From NCBI RefSeq assembly GCF_014646915.1, contig NZ_BMOE01000016.1, forward strand, positions 4,792-68,791: 64,000 bases of DNA, in the 5' to 3' direction. This document shows, piece after piece, positions 19,497 through 31,566 of this stretch; position 1 is the stretch's first letter; every line of letters begins with the position of its first letter. Source of the stretch: Deinococcus aquiradiocola. Its GTDB lineage: Bacteria; Deinococcota; Deinococci; Deinococcales; Deinococcaceae. Made by a program: the position numbers and the translations under genes. The notes below the pieces were generated by a model. That model had not been told where the DNA came from and ran no database searches. It worked only from the letters and a program-made list of their open reading frames with translations.

Positions 19497-19744
19497 TGGC
19501 TCACCGCGTCCTGCAGGGCCTGCTCCAGCCCCTTGCCGCGCCATCCGGCCTCGATGCCTAGGCGCGCCCCGCCGTCCGTGAGGACCGCCACGCCCACCAC
19601 GCGCCCGCCCGCCAGGGCCGCCGCGGCCTGCGTGACCGCCTCCAGCGGCGCGTCCGGCAGCAGTCGCCGCAGTTGCACGGCGACGTTCGGGGTGGGCGGC
19701 AGGGGCAGGCGCGAGACGCGGACACGGGCAGGCAGGCTGGACAT
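19493..19744 (-). CDS. Small protein resembling a GNAT C-terminal piece
   Basis: 83 aa. The C-terminal half (GVAVLTDGGARLGIEAGWRGKGLEQALQDAVSQ, residues ~51-83) resembles the acetyl-CoA-binding GxGxG/A helix region of GNAT acetyltransferases, but the N-terminal core is too short for a full enzyme. It may be a relic or a minimal regulator. The stop overlaps the start of the exporter (ATGA). ATG at 19744 was chosen over a longer frame because a -10-like sequence (TATGCT) precedes it. Confidence 0.55.
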   Translation of the reverse strand: MSSLPARVRVSRLPLPPTPNVAVQLRRLLPDAPLEAVTQAAAALAGGRVVGVAVLTDGGARLGIEAGWRGKGLEQALQDAVSQ

Positions 19745-19875
19745 GCCCCGAGCATACCGCCTCACCCGGCCCGTCAAATCCGTCGCCGTGCACGGATGAC
19801 CGTCCCGCCCCCCGCGGCATCCTGAAGGTGATCTTCGTGCGATTCTTCACGGCCCTCACCCGCAGAGCCCCTAGA

Positions 19876-20160
19876 ATGCCCCTCAATGTCGATCCTCTGG
19901 ACCCTGCAGTGCGCGCGTTCCTGATCCTTCTGACCCTGCTGTTCAGCGTGGCGGCCGTCATGCTGGCCGCCCTGTCGCTCGGGTCGGTCGCGAGCCTCAA
20001 CTCGGCCGTGCCCGCCTCGCTCGGCGCGCTCAGTGCCGCCGAGGGCCTGCTGTCCGGCCGCCTGCACATCCCGCTCGACGCGTTCTGGCGCTCGCTGGCC
20101 TGGGCGGGCGCGTGCTGCGCGTGCGTGTGGCTCGCCGCGTACCTCAAGCCGCGCCCCTGA
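19876..20160 (+). CDS. Small membrane protein (94 aa)
   Basis: Two or three hydrophobic helices: FLILLTLLFSVAAVMLAALS (~15-34), a moderately hydrophobic stretch, and WAGACCACVWLAAYLK near the end. No family recognised. A GTG at 19828 would add 16 residues; neither start has a strong ribosome-binding site, although TAGAAT overlaps the ATG. Faces the mreB gene 116 nt downstream on the same strand. Confidence 0.55.
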   Translation: MPLNVDPLDPAVRAFLILLTLLFSVAAVMLAALSLGSVASLNSAVPASLGALSAAEGLLSGRLHIPLDAFWRSLAWAGACCACVWLAAYLKPRP

Positions 20161-20276
20161 AGCGTCACGGTGGGCGGCCCCGGCGTGCCGTTCTCGGCCC
20201 GCGCCCTTCTCCTGTCCCTCTCACCTCGCATGTTAGAGTGTGATGCTTGCAGAGCCGGGCCTAGCGGAGGGCATGA

Positions 20277-21320
<1,044 letters not shown>

Positions 21321-21418
21321 CGCCCGCAGCAGCGGCGCGGCAGTCGCGCGGACCCGGCCAGCAACCCCAGCAATGAAGGTCTGCACCGCCGGGTCCGGCG
21401 CGTTTCACCCCCACCACC

Positions 21419-21862
21419 ATGACTGAACCCCACACCCCCACGTATCCGCTCCACATCCAGCAGGTGCTGGACGTGCTCCCCCACCGCTTCCCCTTCGTGC
21501 TCGTGGACCGCGTGCTGAGTGCCGGCGACGGCCACGTGCACGCCATCAAGAACGTCACCATCGGCGAGCCGCACTTCCAGGGTCACTTCCCGCAGGAGCC
21601 CGTCATGCCGGGCGTCCTGATCCTCGAAGCGCTCGCGCAGGCCAGCATGTTCTGCCTGCCGCTCGCGCCGGGCACCATCGGCTACCTCGCCGGGATCGAG
21701 GGTGCGCGCTTCAAACGCAAGGTCGTGCCGGGCGACACCCTGCACCTGCACGTGCAGCTCGAATACTTCCGGCGCGGTCTGGGCAAGACCGTGTGCCGCG
21801 CCGAGGTGGACGGCGTGGTCGCCGCGCAGGCCGAGATCCTGTTCGCGGTCGGCAAGGCCTGA
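21419..21862 (+). CDS. fabZ: 3-hydroxyacyl-ACP dehydratase FabZ
   Basis: 147 aa single hot-dog domain. LPHRFPFVLVDRV and GHFPQEPVMPGVLILEALAQ carry the catalytic His56 and Glu70. It dehydrates 3-hydroxyacyl-ACP in type II fatty acid synthesis. It starts 98 nt after mreB and is followed 7 nt later by the permease gene, so it is the head of a lipid/envelope operon running to 25714. Confidence 0.95.
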   Translation: MTEPHTPTYPLHIQQVLDVLPHRFPFVLVDRVLSAGDGHVHAIKNVTIGEPHFQGHFPQEPVMPGVLILEALAQASMFCLPLAPGTIGYLAGIEGARFKRKVVPGDTLHLHVQLEYFRRGLGKTVCRAEVDGVVAAQAEILFAVGKA

Positions 21863-21869
21863 GGGCAGG

Positions 21870-23006
21870 GTGCGACTCACCCGCTACGTCACCCGCGAAC
21901 TGATCCCGCCCCTCCTGGCCGGAACGCTGCTGTTCGTGGCGATCCTCAGTTTCGGGTACTTCTTCATCAGTGCGCAGTGGCTGACGGGCGTGTCCCCCCT
22001 CCTGATCGCCCGCTGGATCGGATACCAGCTGCCCGACACGCTCGTCAAGGTCCTCCCAATGGGCGTGGTCCTGATGGTGGTGGTCGCCTTCGGCCGCCTC
22101 TCGAACGAACGTGAACTCGTCGCGGTCCAGTCGGGCGGCATCGGGCTGGGCCGCGTCGCGCGTCCCGTGGGCGTCATCGCGGCCCTCGCGGCCCTGCTGT
22201 CCATCTGGCTGTCGCTGTGGGTCGCGCCGCGCGCGAACGTCGAGACGCGCGGCCTGTACTGGGACACGCTCACGCAGGCGGGCCTGACGCAGCTCGTCGG
22301 GAAGCAGGTGGACCTCGGCGCGGGCCTCAGCCTGTACCTGCGCGGGTACGACCCCGCCACCCGGCAGATGCAGGGCGTGCGCGCCGAACGCTGGAGCGCC
22401 TCCGACCCCCGGCAGGGCACCGTGATCTTCGCGGACCACGGCACCTTCGAGAACAACGTCCTGCACCTGCAGGGCTACAGCGTGTACACCCTGAACTACG
22501 CGCAGATCCCGGCACTGGCCGCCGCCACGGACCCCGCCGCCCTCCCGGCCGCCGTGCAGCGCGTCTTCACAGCCGTGAACACCCCCGACTCGGCCACCTC
22601 CACCCTGACGCTCGACACGGGCCTGTCCCGCAAGCAGACGCTCGCGAAGTACGCGGACGCCATCGGCGCGGACGCCGAAGGCTGGCCGGAACTCATCACC
22701 AAACTCACCGCGCCCGGCGTGCGGGACGCCGACCGGCAGAACGCGCGCCGCGAACTGAACCGCAAGCTCGCGCTGCCGTTCGGGAACCTCGTGCTGGCGC
22801 TCACGGCCCTGCCGTTCGCGCTGAGGTTCGGGCGGAGCCTGGGCGTGTCGCTCGGCATCGCCCTCCTGATCGCCGTGGCGTACTACCTGCTGTTCGTGGC
22901 GGGCCTGACCGTGGCGGGCAGCATGCCGAACCTGCCGGAGCCCGGCATCTGGCTCGCGAACATCGTGTTCGCGGTGGGCGGCCTGCTGCTGCTGAGGCGC
23001 GCATGA
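21870..23006 (+). CDS. LptF/LptG-family permease
   Basis: 378 aa. Two helices at the N-terminus (LIPPLLAGTLLFVAILSFGYFF), a third/fourth pair (~55-120), a periplasmic beta-jellyroll region (~135-285), and two C-terminal helices, with the family signature ELNRKLALPFGNLVLALTALP. In LPS bacteria LptF and LptG form the membrane part of the lipid export ABC transporter. Here a single copy lies beside a glycolipid glycosyltransferase, so it may move another envelope lipid. GTG start with GGCAGG upstream; the stop overlaps the next ATG. Confidence 0.88.
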   Translation: MRLTRYVTRELIPPLLAGTLLFVAILSFGYFFISAQWLTGVSPLLIARWIGYQLPDTLVKVLPMGVVLMVVVAFGRLSNERELVAVQSGGIGLGRVARPVGVIAALAALLSIWLSLWVAPRANVETRGLYWDTLTQAGLTQLVGKQVDLGAGLSLYLRGYDPATRQMQGVRAERWSASDPRQGTVIFADHGTFENNVLHLQGYSVYTLNYAQIPALAAATDPAALPAAVQRVFTAVNTPDSATSTLTLDTGLSRKQTLAKYADAIGADAEGWPELITKLTAPGVRDADRQNARRELNRKLALPFGNLVLALTALPFALRFGRSLGVSLGIALLIAVAYYLLFVAGLTVAGSMPNLPEPGIWLANIVFAVGGLLLLRRA

Positions 23007-24208
23007 AGGTCCGCATCTACTCCGCGTCGTTCGGGAGCGGGCACCACCAGGCGAACGAGGCGCTCGGCGACGCGCTGCAGGCCCGCGACCCCCGCGTGCG
23101 CGCCCGGCACACCGACTACCTCACGCACCTGAGCGGCTTCGAGCGCGGCGTGATCCTCGGCTTCTACCTCGGCTGGCTGCGTTACGCGCCCGGCATCTAC
23201 CGCTGGTACTACCGCTTCACGGACCGGCCCAGCGAACCGCAGCTCATCAAGGACGGTTACCGCTGGCTGGGGCGCGGCAGCATGCAGCGCGAACTGCTGC
23301 AGGACGTGCCGGACCTCGCCGTGAGTTCCTACCCCACCCCGGCCGCCGTGACCGGCTGGGTCCGCGACCAGTACCGCCTGAAGTACCTGAACGTCCTCGT
23401 GGTCACGGACTACCGCATTCACGAGCACTGGGTGCGGCAGGAAGCGGACCTGGTGCTCGTCCCGACCGAGGAGGCGCGCGGCCAGATGATCGCGCGCGGC
23501 ATCCCCGAAGGGCGCGTGCGCGTGACCGGCATCCCCATCAACGCGCGTTACGCGGCCCTGATCGGCACGGCGACCGACCCCGGCGCCCGCGCCGCACTGC
23601 GTCAGCGGCACGGCCTGGATCCACACCTGCCGCTGCTGCTCGTGTCGGGCGGCGGGCAGGGCACGTACCGCAGCCTGAACGTCCTGCTGGGCGAGCTGGG
23701 CATGCTGGGCAGGCCCGTGCAGGTGCTCGTGCTGGCGGGCGCGAAACGTCCGGGCCGCACGCAGCTGGGCGGCGCGACCATCCACTGGCTGGGCTTCACG
23801 ACGGACTTCCCGGAACTGCTGGCCGCGTCGGACCTCGTGGTCGGCAAGGCGGGCGGCCTGACGGTCGCGGAGGCCACCACGCTGGGCGTCCCGATGGTCA
23901 TCTACGACCCGATTCCCGGCCAGGAGGAACACAACGCCGAGTACCTGGAGCGCGGCGGGGCCGCCGTCTGGGCGCGGACGCGGACAACGCTGCGCCCGGC
24001 GCTGCTGCGCGCCCTCGACCCGGACGAACGCGCCCGCATGAGCGCCGGGGCCTTCGCGCTGAGCGTGCCGGACGCCGCCGACCGCGCCGCACGCGTGATC
24101 CTGGAGGCCACCGCACAGCGCGCCCAGGCCACGGCCGGGACCCAGGCCACCGCCGATACGCAGGCCACCCGCCCCACCGACCCGGCCCCCTCCCGTGACA
24201 CGGACTGA
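23003..24208 (+). CDS. Glycolipid glycosyltransferase (MGDG synthase-like, GT28)
   Basis: 401 aa. The N-terminus YSASFGSGHHQANEALGDAL is the diacylglycerol-glycosyltransferase (MGDG synthase/UgtP) motif; VSGGGQG and KAGGLTVAEATTLGVPMVIYD form the UDP-sugar site. It probably adds a sugar to diacylglycerol or a related lipid on the cytoplasmic face. The last ~35 residues are Ala/Thr/Gln repeats (QATADTQATR). Start overlaps the permease stop (ATGA), and its end overlaps the deacetylase start by 14 nt, so translation is coupled. Confidence 0.88.
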   Translation: MKVRIYSASFGSGHHQANEALGDALQARDPRVRARHTDYLTHLSGFERGVILGFYLGWLRYAPGIYRWYYRFTDRPSEPQLIKDGYRWLGRGSMQRELLQDVPDLAVSSYPTPAAVTGWVRDQYRLKYLNVLVVTDYRIHEHWVRQEADLVLVPTEEARGQMIARGIPEGRVRVTGIPINARYAALIGTATDPGARAALRQRHGLDPHLPLLLVSGGGQGTYRSLNVLLGELGMLGRPVQVLVLAGAKRPGRTQLGGATIHWLGFTTDFPELLAASDLVVGKAGGLTVAEATTLGVPMVIYDPIPGQEEHNAEYLERGGAAVWARTRTTLRPALLRALDPDERARMSAGAFALSVPDAADRAARVILEATAQRAQATAGTQATADTQATRPTDPAPSRDTD

Positions 24209-24977
24209 CGGCCCCGCCCCGCTCGCCGTCCTGAGCGGCACGCTGCTGCTCGCCCTCGGCGCGTACATCGGCGTGCCGTACCTGCTGGTGCAGTGGCGCA
24301 ACCTCGGCCTCGTCCGGCACGGACACGGCGGGACGCGCACCCTCGCCCTCACCTTCGACGACGGCCCCGACCCTGCCAGCACGCCCGCCGTCCTCGACGC
24401 CCTCAAGGCCGCAGGCGTCCACGCGACCTTCTTCGTGCTGACGCCCGCCGCGCACGCCCACCCGGACCTCACCGCCCGCATCCTCGCGGAAGGCCACCAG
24501 CTCGAACTGCACGCCGTCACGCACCGCCACGCCTGGACGCGCCGCCCCTGGCGCGCGTACCTCGACCCGTTGCGCGGCGCCGCGCAACTCGCGGCCCTCA
24601 CCGGCCGCCGCCCCCGCTACCACCGCCCGCCGCACGGCGCGTACACCCTCGCGACCCTGCTCGGCCAGCGCCGCGCCCGCCTGAGAGGCGCGCACTGGAG
24701 CGTCGAGGCGCACGACTGGCACCCGGACTTCACGCCGCAGGACGTGCACGACCGCGTCCTCGCGCAGGCCACGCCCGGCGCGGTGATCGTCATGCATGAC
24801 GCCGGGCCCGGCGCGCGCAACACCGTGCCTGCCCTGCCCGGCCTGCTCGCCGCCCTGCAGGCTGCCGGGTACGCCCTGCACACCCTCGATACCCTGCCCG
24901 GCCTGCGCCCCCTCGGCCTGCGCGGCGCCCTCACCCGGCACGCCCCCACGGCCACGCCCACCGAAGGACCACGATGA
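24195..24977 (+). CDS. Polysaccharide deacetylase (NodB domain), membrane-anchored
   Basis: 260 aa. An N-terminal helix (~8-32, signal anchor) precedes a compact NodB domain: LALTFDDGPDPAS (metal Asp), ELHAVTHRHAW in place of the canonical HSxxH, RPPHGAY, and VIVMHDAG. It would remove acetyl or N-acetyl groups from cell-surface glycans. The second metal motif (HAVTHRH) still offers two histidines. GTG start, inside the end of the glycosyltransferase; the stop overlaps the methyltransferase start by 4 nt. Confidence 0.85.
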   Translation: MTRTDGPAPLAVLSGTLLLALGAYIGVPYLLVQWRNLGLVRHGHGGTRTLALTFDDGPDPASTPAVLDALKAAGVHATFFVLTPAAHAHPDLTARILAEGHQLELHAVTHRHAWTRRPWRAYLDPLRGAAQLAALTGRRPRYHRPPHGAYTLATLLGQRRARLRGAHWSVEAHDWHPDFTPQDVHDRVLAQATPGAVIVMHDAGPGARNTVPALPGLLAALQAAGYALHTLDTLPGLRPLGLRGALTRHAPTATPTEGPR

Positions 24978-25714
24978 ACTACGACGACTTCGCCGACCTG
25001 TACGACCACCAGTACGACCTGTACCGCGACGACCTGCACCTGTACGGCACGCTCGCCGACCGCGCCAGCGGCCCCATCCTGGAGATCGGGTCCGGCACGG
25101 GCCGCGTCACCGCGTACCTCACGCGGCGCGGCGCGGACGTCACGGGCCTGGAACCCTCCGCAGGCATGATCCGGCACGCACAGCAGCGCGCCGAACGCGA
25201 CGGCCTGACCCTGCAGATCGTGCAGGGCGACATGCGGACCTTCCAGCTGCCGGAACGCTACCCGCTCGTCATCGCGCCCTTCAACGCCCTGATGCACCTG
25301 TACACCCCCAACGAACAGCTGCAGGCCCTGCAGAACATCCGCGCGCACCTGCAGCCGGGCGGGCAGTTCGTGTTCGACCTGTCCGTGCCGCGCTACGGCG
25401 CCGCGAACACCATGCGGCACGAGGGCGAGACCTTCCACGCGAACGGTGCCCGCACCGACGTCTTCCTGGTGCAGCGGCACGACGAGGTGAAGCAGGGCAT
25501 CGTCACCGAGTACCACGTGGACACCACCGCCCCCGACGGCACCCTGAAACGCCGCCACTACACCCTCACGCAGCGGTACTACACCCGTTACGAGGTCGAG
25601 TGGCTGCTGCGCTGCGCGGGCTTCGAGTCGCCGCGCGTGACAGGCAGCTTCCAGGGCGGCCCGCTCGACACCTTCAGCGACGTGATGGTCTTCCACACGC
25701 GCCGCAAGGACTGA
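24974..25714 (+). CDS. SAM-dependent class I methyltransferase
   Basis: 246 aa. ILEIGSGTGRVTAYLTRRGA is motif I, VTGLEPSAGMI motif II, and YPLVIAPFNALMHLYTP the post-II/III region. The substrate is unknown; last gene of the fabZ operon, so an envelope or lipid-linked substrate is plausible. Its coupled start (ATGA) and the repeat copy E at its stop codon mark the operon end. Confidence 0.82.
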   Translation: MNYDDFADLYDHQYDLYRDDLHLYGTLADRASGPILEIGSGTGRVTAYLTRRGADVTGLEPSAGMIRHAQQRAERDGLTLQIVQGDMRTFQLPERYPLVIAPFNALMHLYTPNEQLQALQNIRAHLQPGGQFVFDLSVPRYGAANTMRHEGETFHANGARTDVFLVQRHDEVKQGIVTEYHVDTTAPDGTLKRRHYTLTQRYYTRYEVEWLLRCAGFESPRVTGSFQGGPLDTFSDVMVFHTRRKD

Positions 25715-25795
25715 TCCGGTGTTGAGCTGAACGCCCGGAGTCCAGCCGAGCAGAACGTGAAGCCGCCGCCCGGCCACGGGCATCAGACCGGATGA
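25712..25795. repeat. Dispersed structured repeat, copy E (short form)
   Basis: About 84 bp beginning at the methyltransferase TGA: TGATCCGGTGTTGAGCTGAAC, identical in its first 14 bases to copy A (5167-5180). The interior matches the hairpin-2 end of copy F (GAGCTGAACGCCCGGAG; CAGCCGAGC). The right end read in reverse is TCATCCGGTCTGATG, an imperfect inverted copy of the left end. Confidence 0.7.
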
Positions 25796-25871
25796 CTGGC
25801 CCTCAGGGGAGCGCCGTGCGTGGCGGGTGAGGGCCGGGGTCCGGTGCGGGCGCGGGTGCTAGCCTGACGGC

Positions 25872-27353
25872 ATGGACGCCCTGCTGCGCGAGACGACGAC
25901 CGGCCGCGTGCGCGGGCAGCGCGTGCAGGGGTCGGGGGGCGGGCGGGCGCTCGCGTGGCTGGGCGTGCCGTACGCCAGTCCGGCCGTGGACGCCCTGCGG
26001 TTCGCGCCGCCGCGCCCGCATCCCGGCTGGGCGCGCGTGCGGGACGCGTCACGGTACGGGCCGGACGTGCTGCAGCCGCTCGACCCGTCCGTGACGCTCA
26101 CGGCGTCGCGCGAGGGGAGCCTGCTGCTGAACGTGTGGGTGCCCGAGGAGAACCCGGACGGGCGGCCGCTGCCGGTGCTGTTCTGGATGCACGGCGGCGC
26201 GTTCCGGGGCGGCAGTGCCCGGCAGTACGACGGGCGGGACCTCGCGCTGCGCGGCGCGGTGGTCGTGACGGTCAACTCGCGGCTCGGGCCGCTCGGATAC
26301 GCGAACTTCGGTGAACTGTTCGGGGACGCGCGTTTCACGCCGAACGCCGGGTTTCAGGATCAGGTGGCGGCGCTGCACTGGGTGGCCGCGAACGCCGCCG
26401 CCTTCGGCGGCGATCCGGCGCGCGTCACGGTGGCGGGCGAGTCGGCGGGCGCGGTCGCGGCGGCCCTGATGCTCACGCACCCGCGCACGCGGCCACTCGT
26501 GGCGGGGGCCGTCCTGCAGAGCGGCGCGCTCAACCAGGTGAGCGGCCGGGACAACAGCGTGGACATCGCGCGCGCGTACGCGGACGCGCTCGGCGTGCGC
26601 CGCGACAACCTGAACGACCTGTGGACCCTGCCGCCCGGCGCGTTCCTGCGTGCCCTGCACGCCCTGGAGCGCGTGCGTGCGCGCAGGCTCAACTCGCGGC
26701 CCTTTCTGGACGGGCACTGGCTGCCGGGCAGCGAGGCGGACCTGCTGGCCGCGCCGCGCGCCGACGTGCCGCTCCTGATCGGCGCGAACCGCGAGGAGTA
26801 CTCGCCGTTCGTGAAGCTCCCGGACCGCATCTTTCCGCGCACGGACCGCACGTACCTCGCGAACGTGCTGGACCGGCAGGCGACGCCGGAACAGACGCTG
26901 CGGGTGCTGGCCGCGTACCCGGACACGCAGGCGGGCCTGGTGGCGCTGGGGACGGACATGTTCTTTCACGTCCCGAACGACCGGTTCGTGGACGCGGTGC
27001 GGCCCGGGCACGCGTCCGGCACGTGGCGGTACCGTTTCGACTGGGGCACGCGCCTGTTCGGGCTGGGCGCGGCGCACGGCATGGAGCTGCTGTTCCTGTG
27101 GCCGCGCCCGATGGGCAGCGCGACCCGCGTGATGCGCGGCCCGGACGGCGCGGCTGTCGCGGCGCTCGCGGAGCGCATGCAGCGCGCCTGGATGACCTTC
27201 GTGCGCGAGGGGCACCCCGGTCCGGACTGGCCGACGTACACGGCCGCGCACCCCAGCGTGGCGTTCCTGGGTACGGACGGGCGGCTGCCGGGGGATGCGG
27301 GGGACGCGGAGCGGCGGCACGTGTGGCGGGACGTGCGGCCCTTCATGCCGTGA
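25872..27353 (+). CDS. Type-B carboxylesterase
   Basis: 493 aa alpha/beta hydrolase of the para-nitrobenzyl esterase/COesterase family. The nucleophile elbow VTVAGESAGAVAAAL holds the Ser (about residue 195); the oxyanion motif is FWMHGGAFRGGS; GANREEYSPF supplies the acid residue region, and AAHGMELLFLW the His. No signal peptide, so cytoplasmic. Hydrolyses esters; natural substrate unknown. TAGCCT six nt before the ATG gives a leaderless start. Monocistronic. Confidence 0.9.
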   Translation: MDALLRETTTGRVRGQRVQGSGGGRALAWLGVPYASPAVDALRFAPPRPHPGWARVRDASRYGPDVLQPLDPSVTLTASREGSLLLNVWVPEENPDGRPLPVLFWMHGGAFRGGSARQYDGRDLALRGAVVVTVNSRLGPLGYANFGELFGDARFTPNAGFQDQVAALHWVAANAAAFGGDPARVTVAGESAGAVAAALMLTHPRTRPLVAGAVLQSGALNQVSGRDNSVDIARAYADALGVRRDNLNDLWTLPPGAFLRALHALERVRARRLNSRPFLDGHWLPGSEADLLAAPRADVPLLIGANREEYSPFVKLPDRIFPRTDRTYLANVLDRQATPEQTLRVLAAYPDTQAGLVALGTDMFFHVPNDRFVDAVRPGHASGTWRYRFDWGTRLFGLGAAHGMELLFLWPRPMGSATRVMRGPDGAAVAALAERMQRAWMTFVREGHPGPDWPTYTAAHPSVAFLGTDGRLPGDAGDAERRHVWRDVRPFMP

Positions 27354-27402
27354 CGCGCGGCCATGAACGCGGTCTTCATGGCCATGCTCTAGACTCCACC
27401 TC

Positions 27403-28608
27403 ATGAAGTCCAACCGTGACCCGTCCGGTGTGCGCGTCGCCGCCGTGCTCGGCGTGCTGCTGCTCGGCGTGGCGGCCGTGCAGTCGGCCCTGCGCCTGAG
27501 CGGGCTGGGCGTGCTGCGGCGCGGGCGGAGCCTGACGCCCGCCGTGGCGCTCACCTTCGAGCCGGGTCTGGACGCGCGCCTCACGGGTCGGCTGCTGGAC
27601 GCGCTGGCCGGGGCGGGCGTGCAGGTGACGCTGCTGTGGGACGCGCGCACGCTCGACCGGCAGCCGGAACTGCTGCACCGCGCGGCCCGTGAGGGCCACG
27701 AGGCGGGCCTGATCGCGGGCCGTCCCTGGTCGCTGCCGTGGCGGCTCACGGCGCGGCTGGAGCGCAGCCGTCAGCTCGTGCGGGCGCACACGGGGCGGGA
27801 GGCGCGCGTGTTCCGCAGCGGCGCGTCGCCGCTCGTGACGCTGCTCGTCTCGCGCGCCACCGGGCTGCGCGCCGTGGACGGCTGGGGCAGGCTGACGTGG
27901 GTCCCGGAACCGCACGCGCGGCACCTGCGGCCCGGCGCGGTCGTGCAGGTCGGCCCGCTGGACGACGCGGGCGTGACGCGCCTCCCCGCGCAGCTCGCCG
28001 CGCTGGCCGAACAGGGGTACCGCGTGACGGGCGTGTGGGACCTGCCCGGCACGCGCCCGGAACGCCCGCGCGACCTGCCCGCCACCCTGCTGCAGGGCGT
28101 GGACGTGCTGTACGACCGGCTGGGCCGCATCCGGCGCGTGGGGGCGCACGCGAGCAGCCTCTTCCGGGTGGGCGTCGCCCCGTACCCGCTGGCAGACGTG
28201 ACGCTGCCCGCGCCGGGCCTCCCGGACGGCCTGACGGTCCGGCACGGGGAGCGACTGGTGGAGTTCCACCTGGACAGCGCGCGGCTGGTGGAGCTGGCCG
28301 CGCGTCCCGTGGCGGGCCGCAAGGTCGTGCAGCACTCGGTGCATGACCTCGCGGCCGCCGTGCGCGACGACCCGGCGTGGAACACGCTGCCCGCCGTGTA
28401 CAGCGTCAGCATCTTCTCGCACGTCCTGAAGCTGTACGGGTTCACGGTGCTGGAACTGCCGCTCCCCATGCGCCGCCGCCTGACGTGGTGGTCGCGCACC
28501 CTGCGCCGCGCGTACGGCGTGGCCGACCCGGAGCACGTGCACGTCCCGATGCTGGCCGTCATCAGCCGCGAGGAACTGGTGCGGCGGCACGGCACGCGGC
28601 GCGGCTGA
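27403..28608 (+). CDS. Degenerate polysaccharide deacetylase fused to a YkoP-like domain
   Basis: 401 aa with one N-terminal helix (~10-33). Residues ~40-240 follow the NodB fold, but the catalytic motif TFDDGPDP reads TFEPGLDA and the second motif ([11 protein letters not shown]) reads GHEAGLIAGRPW, so metal ligands and catalytic Asp are lost. Residues ~280-400 (VEFHLDSARLVEL; VYSVSIFSHVLKLYGFTVLEL; ISREELVRRHG) match the YkoP-like domain found after such deacetylases. Probably a binding or scaffolding pseudoenzyme at the envelope. TAGACT seven nt upstream gives a leaderless start. Confidence 0.7.
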   Translation: MKSNRDPSGVRVAAVLGVLLLGVAAVQSALRLSGLGVLRRGRSLTPAVALTFEPGLDARLTGRLLDALAGAGVQVTLLWDARTLDRQPELLHRAAREGHEAGLIAGRPWSLPWRLTARLERSRQLVRAHTGREARVFRSGASPLVTLLVSRATGLRAVDGWGRLTWVPEPHARHLRPGAVVQVGPLDDAGVTRLPAQLAALAEQGYRVTGVWDLPGTRPERPRDLPATLLQGVDVLYDRLGRIRRVGAHASSLFRVGVAPYPLADVTLPAPGLPDGLTVRHGERLVEFHLDSARLVELAARPVAGRKVVQHSVHDLAAAVRDDPAWNTLPAVYSVSIFSHVLKLYGFTVLELPLPMRRRLTWWSRTLRRAYGVADPEHVHVPMLAVISREELVRRHGTRRG

Positions 28609-28690
28609 CACGGCCGGGGAGTCTGCCGCTGCCGTCACGGGGGCGGCAGCGAAGGGCAACTCCTGTCACTTGTGTTCCCCACAAACCGGA

Positions 28691-28707
28691 TTAAGATAGT
28701 CTGGATT
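28691..28707 (+). promoter_or_regulatory. feo promoter with possible DtxR-type site
   Basis: TTAAGATAGTCTGGAT lies directly before the feoA ATG. It contains two possible -10 boxes (TAAGAT, TAGTCT), so the mRNA is nearly leaderless. Its left side fits the DtxR/IdeR consensus I recall (TTAGGTTAGCCTAACC) at nine of the first twelve positions, but the right half does not. An iron-dependent operator is plausible, not shown. Confidence 0.4.
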
Positions 28708-28934
28708 ATGTCCGAGACCACCCTCGATACCCTGCGCCCAGGAGAGGCCGCCCACGTGGTGTCGCTCACGCCCGGACACCCGCTGCGCCGCCGCCTGATG
28801 GAACTGGGCTTCATCCGGGGCGCGCGCGTCAGCGTGCTGCGCACCGCCCCGATGGGCGACCCGGTCGAACTGCGGATCGGTGGGACGGAACTCGCCCTGC
28901 GCCGCCAGGACCTGCTGAGCATCCGGGTGCGCCA

Positions 28935-28938
<4 letters not shown>
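28708..28938 (+). CDS. feoA: Ferrous iron transport protein A
   Basis: 76 aa SH3-like protein: [37 protein letters not shown] and [18 protein letters not shown] are typical of FeoA. It is a cytoplasmic accessory of the FeoB permease. I took the second ATG (MSETTLDTL) because promoter boxes lie immediately before it. Its TGA overlaps the feoB GTG. Confidence 0.92.
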
Positions 28939-31169
<2,231 letters not shown>

Positions 31170-31206
31170 CGTCCCTCCCCACCTGTCCTGCCCTGCCGGT
31201 GAGCGC

Positions 31207-31506
31207 GTGAGCGCCCCGAGACTCACGTCGCTGCTGTCCGTGCTGGCGGGCGAGCCGCGCACCCTGCCGGAACTGAGCGCCGCGCTCGGCAGCAGCCTGA
31301 GCGCCATCGAGGGCATGCTGCAGACCCTGCTCGGCAGCGGCTACATTCAGGACGCGTCCCCGAAAGCGGACGGTTGCGCCTGCAACGGCTGCAGCCTGAG
31401 GAGCATGTGCCGCAACGCGGACGGCAGCGACCTGCCCTCCCTGAACCTGCTGCGCCTCACGCCGCGCGGCGAAGCGTACCTCGCCCGCCAGCCCCGCCCC
31501 AACTGA
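31207..31506 (+). CDS. FeoC-like winged-helix protein with a cysteine cluster
   Basis: 99 aa. The N-terminal ~50 residues form a small winged helix (LTSLLSVLAGEPRTLPELSAAL; AIEGMLQTLLGSGYIQ). CACNGCSLRSMC (CxCx2Cx5C) follows at ~56-67 and would bind an Fe-S cluster or iron, as in FeoC-type regulators. It probably tunes FeoB stability or senses iron. GTG start 37 nt after feoB; third gene of the operon. Confidence 0.82.
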   Translation: MSAPRLTSLLSVLAGEPRTLPELSAALGSSLSAIEGMLQTLLGSGYIQDASPKADGCACNGCSLRSMCRNADGSDLPSLNLLRLTPRGEAYLARQPRPN

Positions 31507-31566
31507 ACCCGGACCGCCACCCCCAAAGTCTGAACCCGCTTCACCCTGCATGAACTAGCATGAGCC

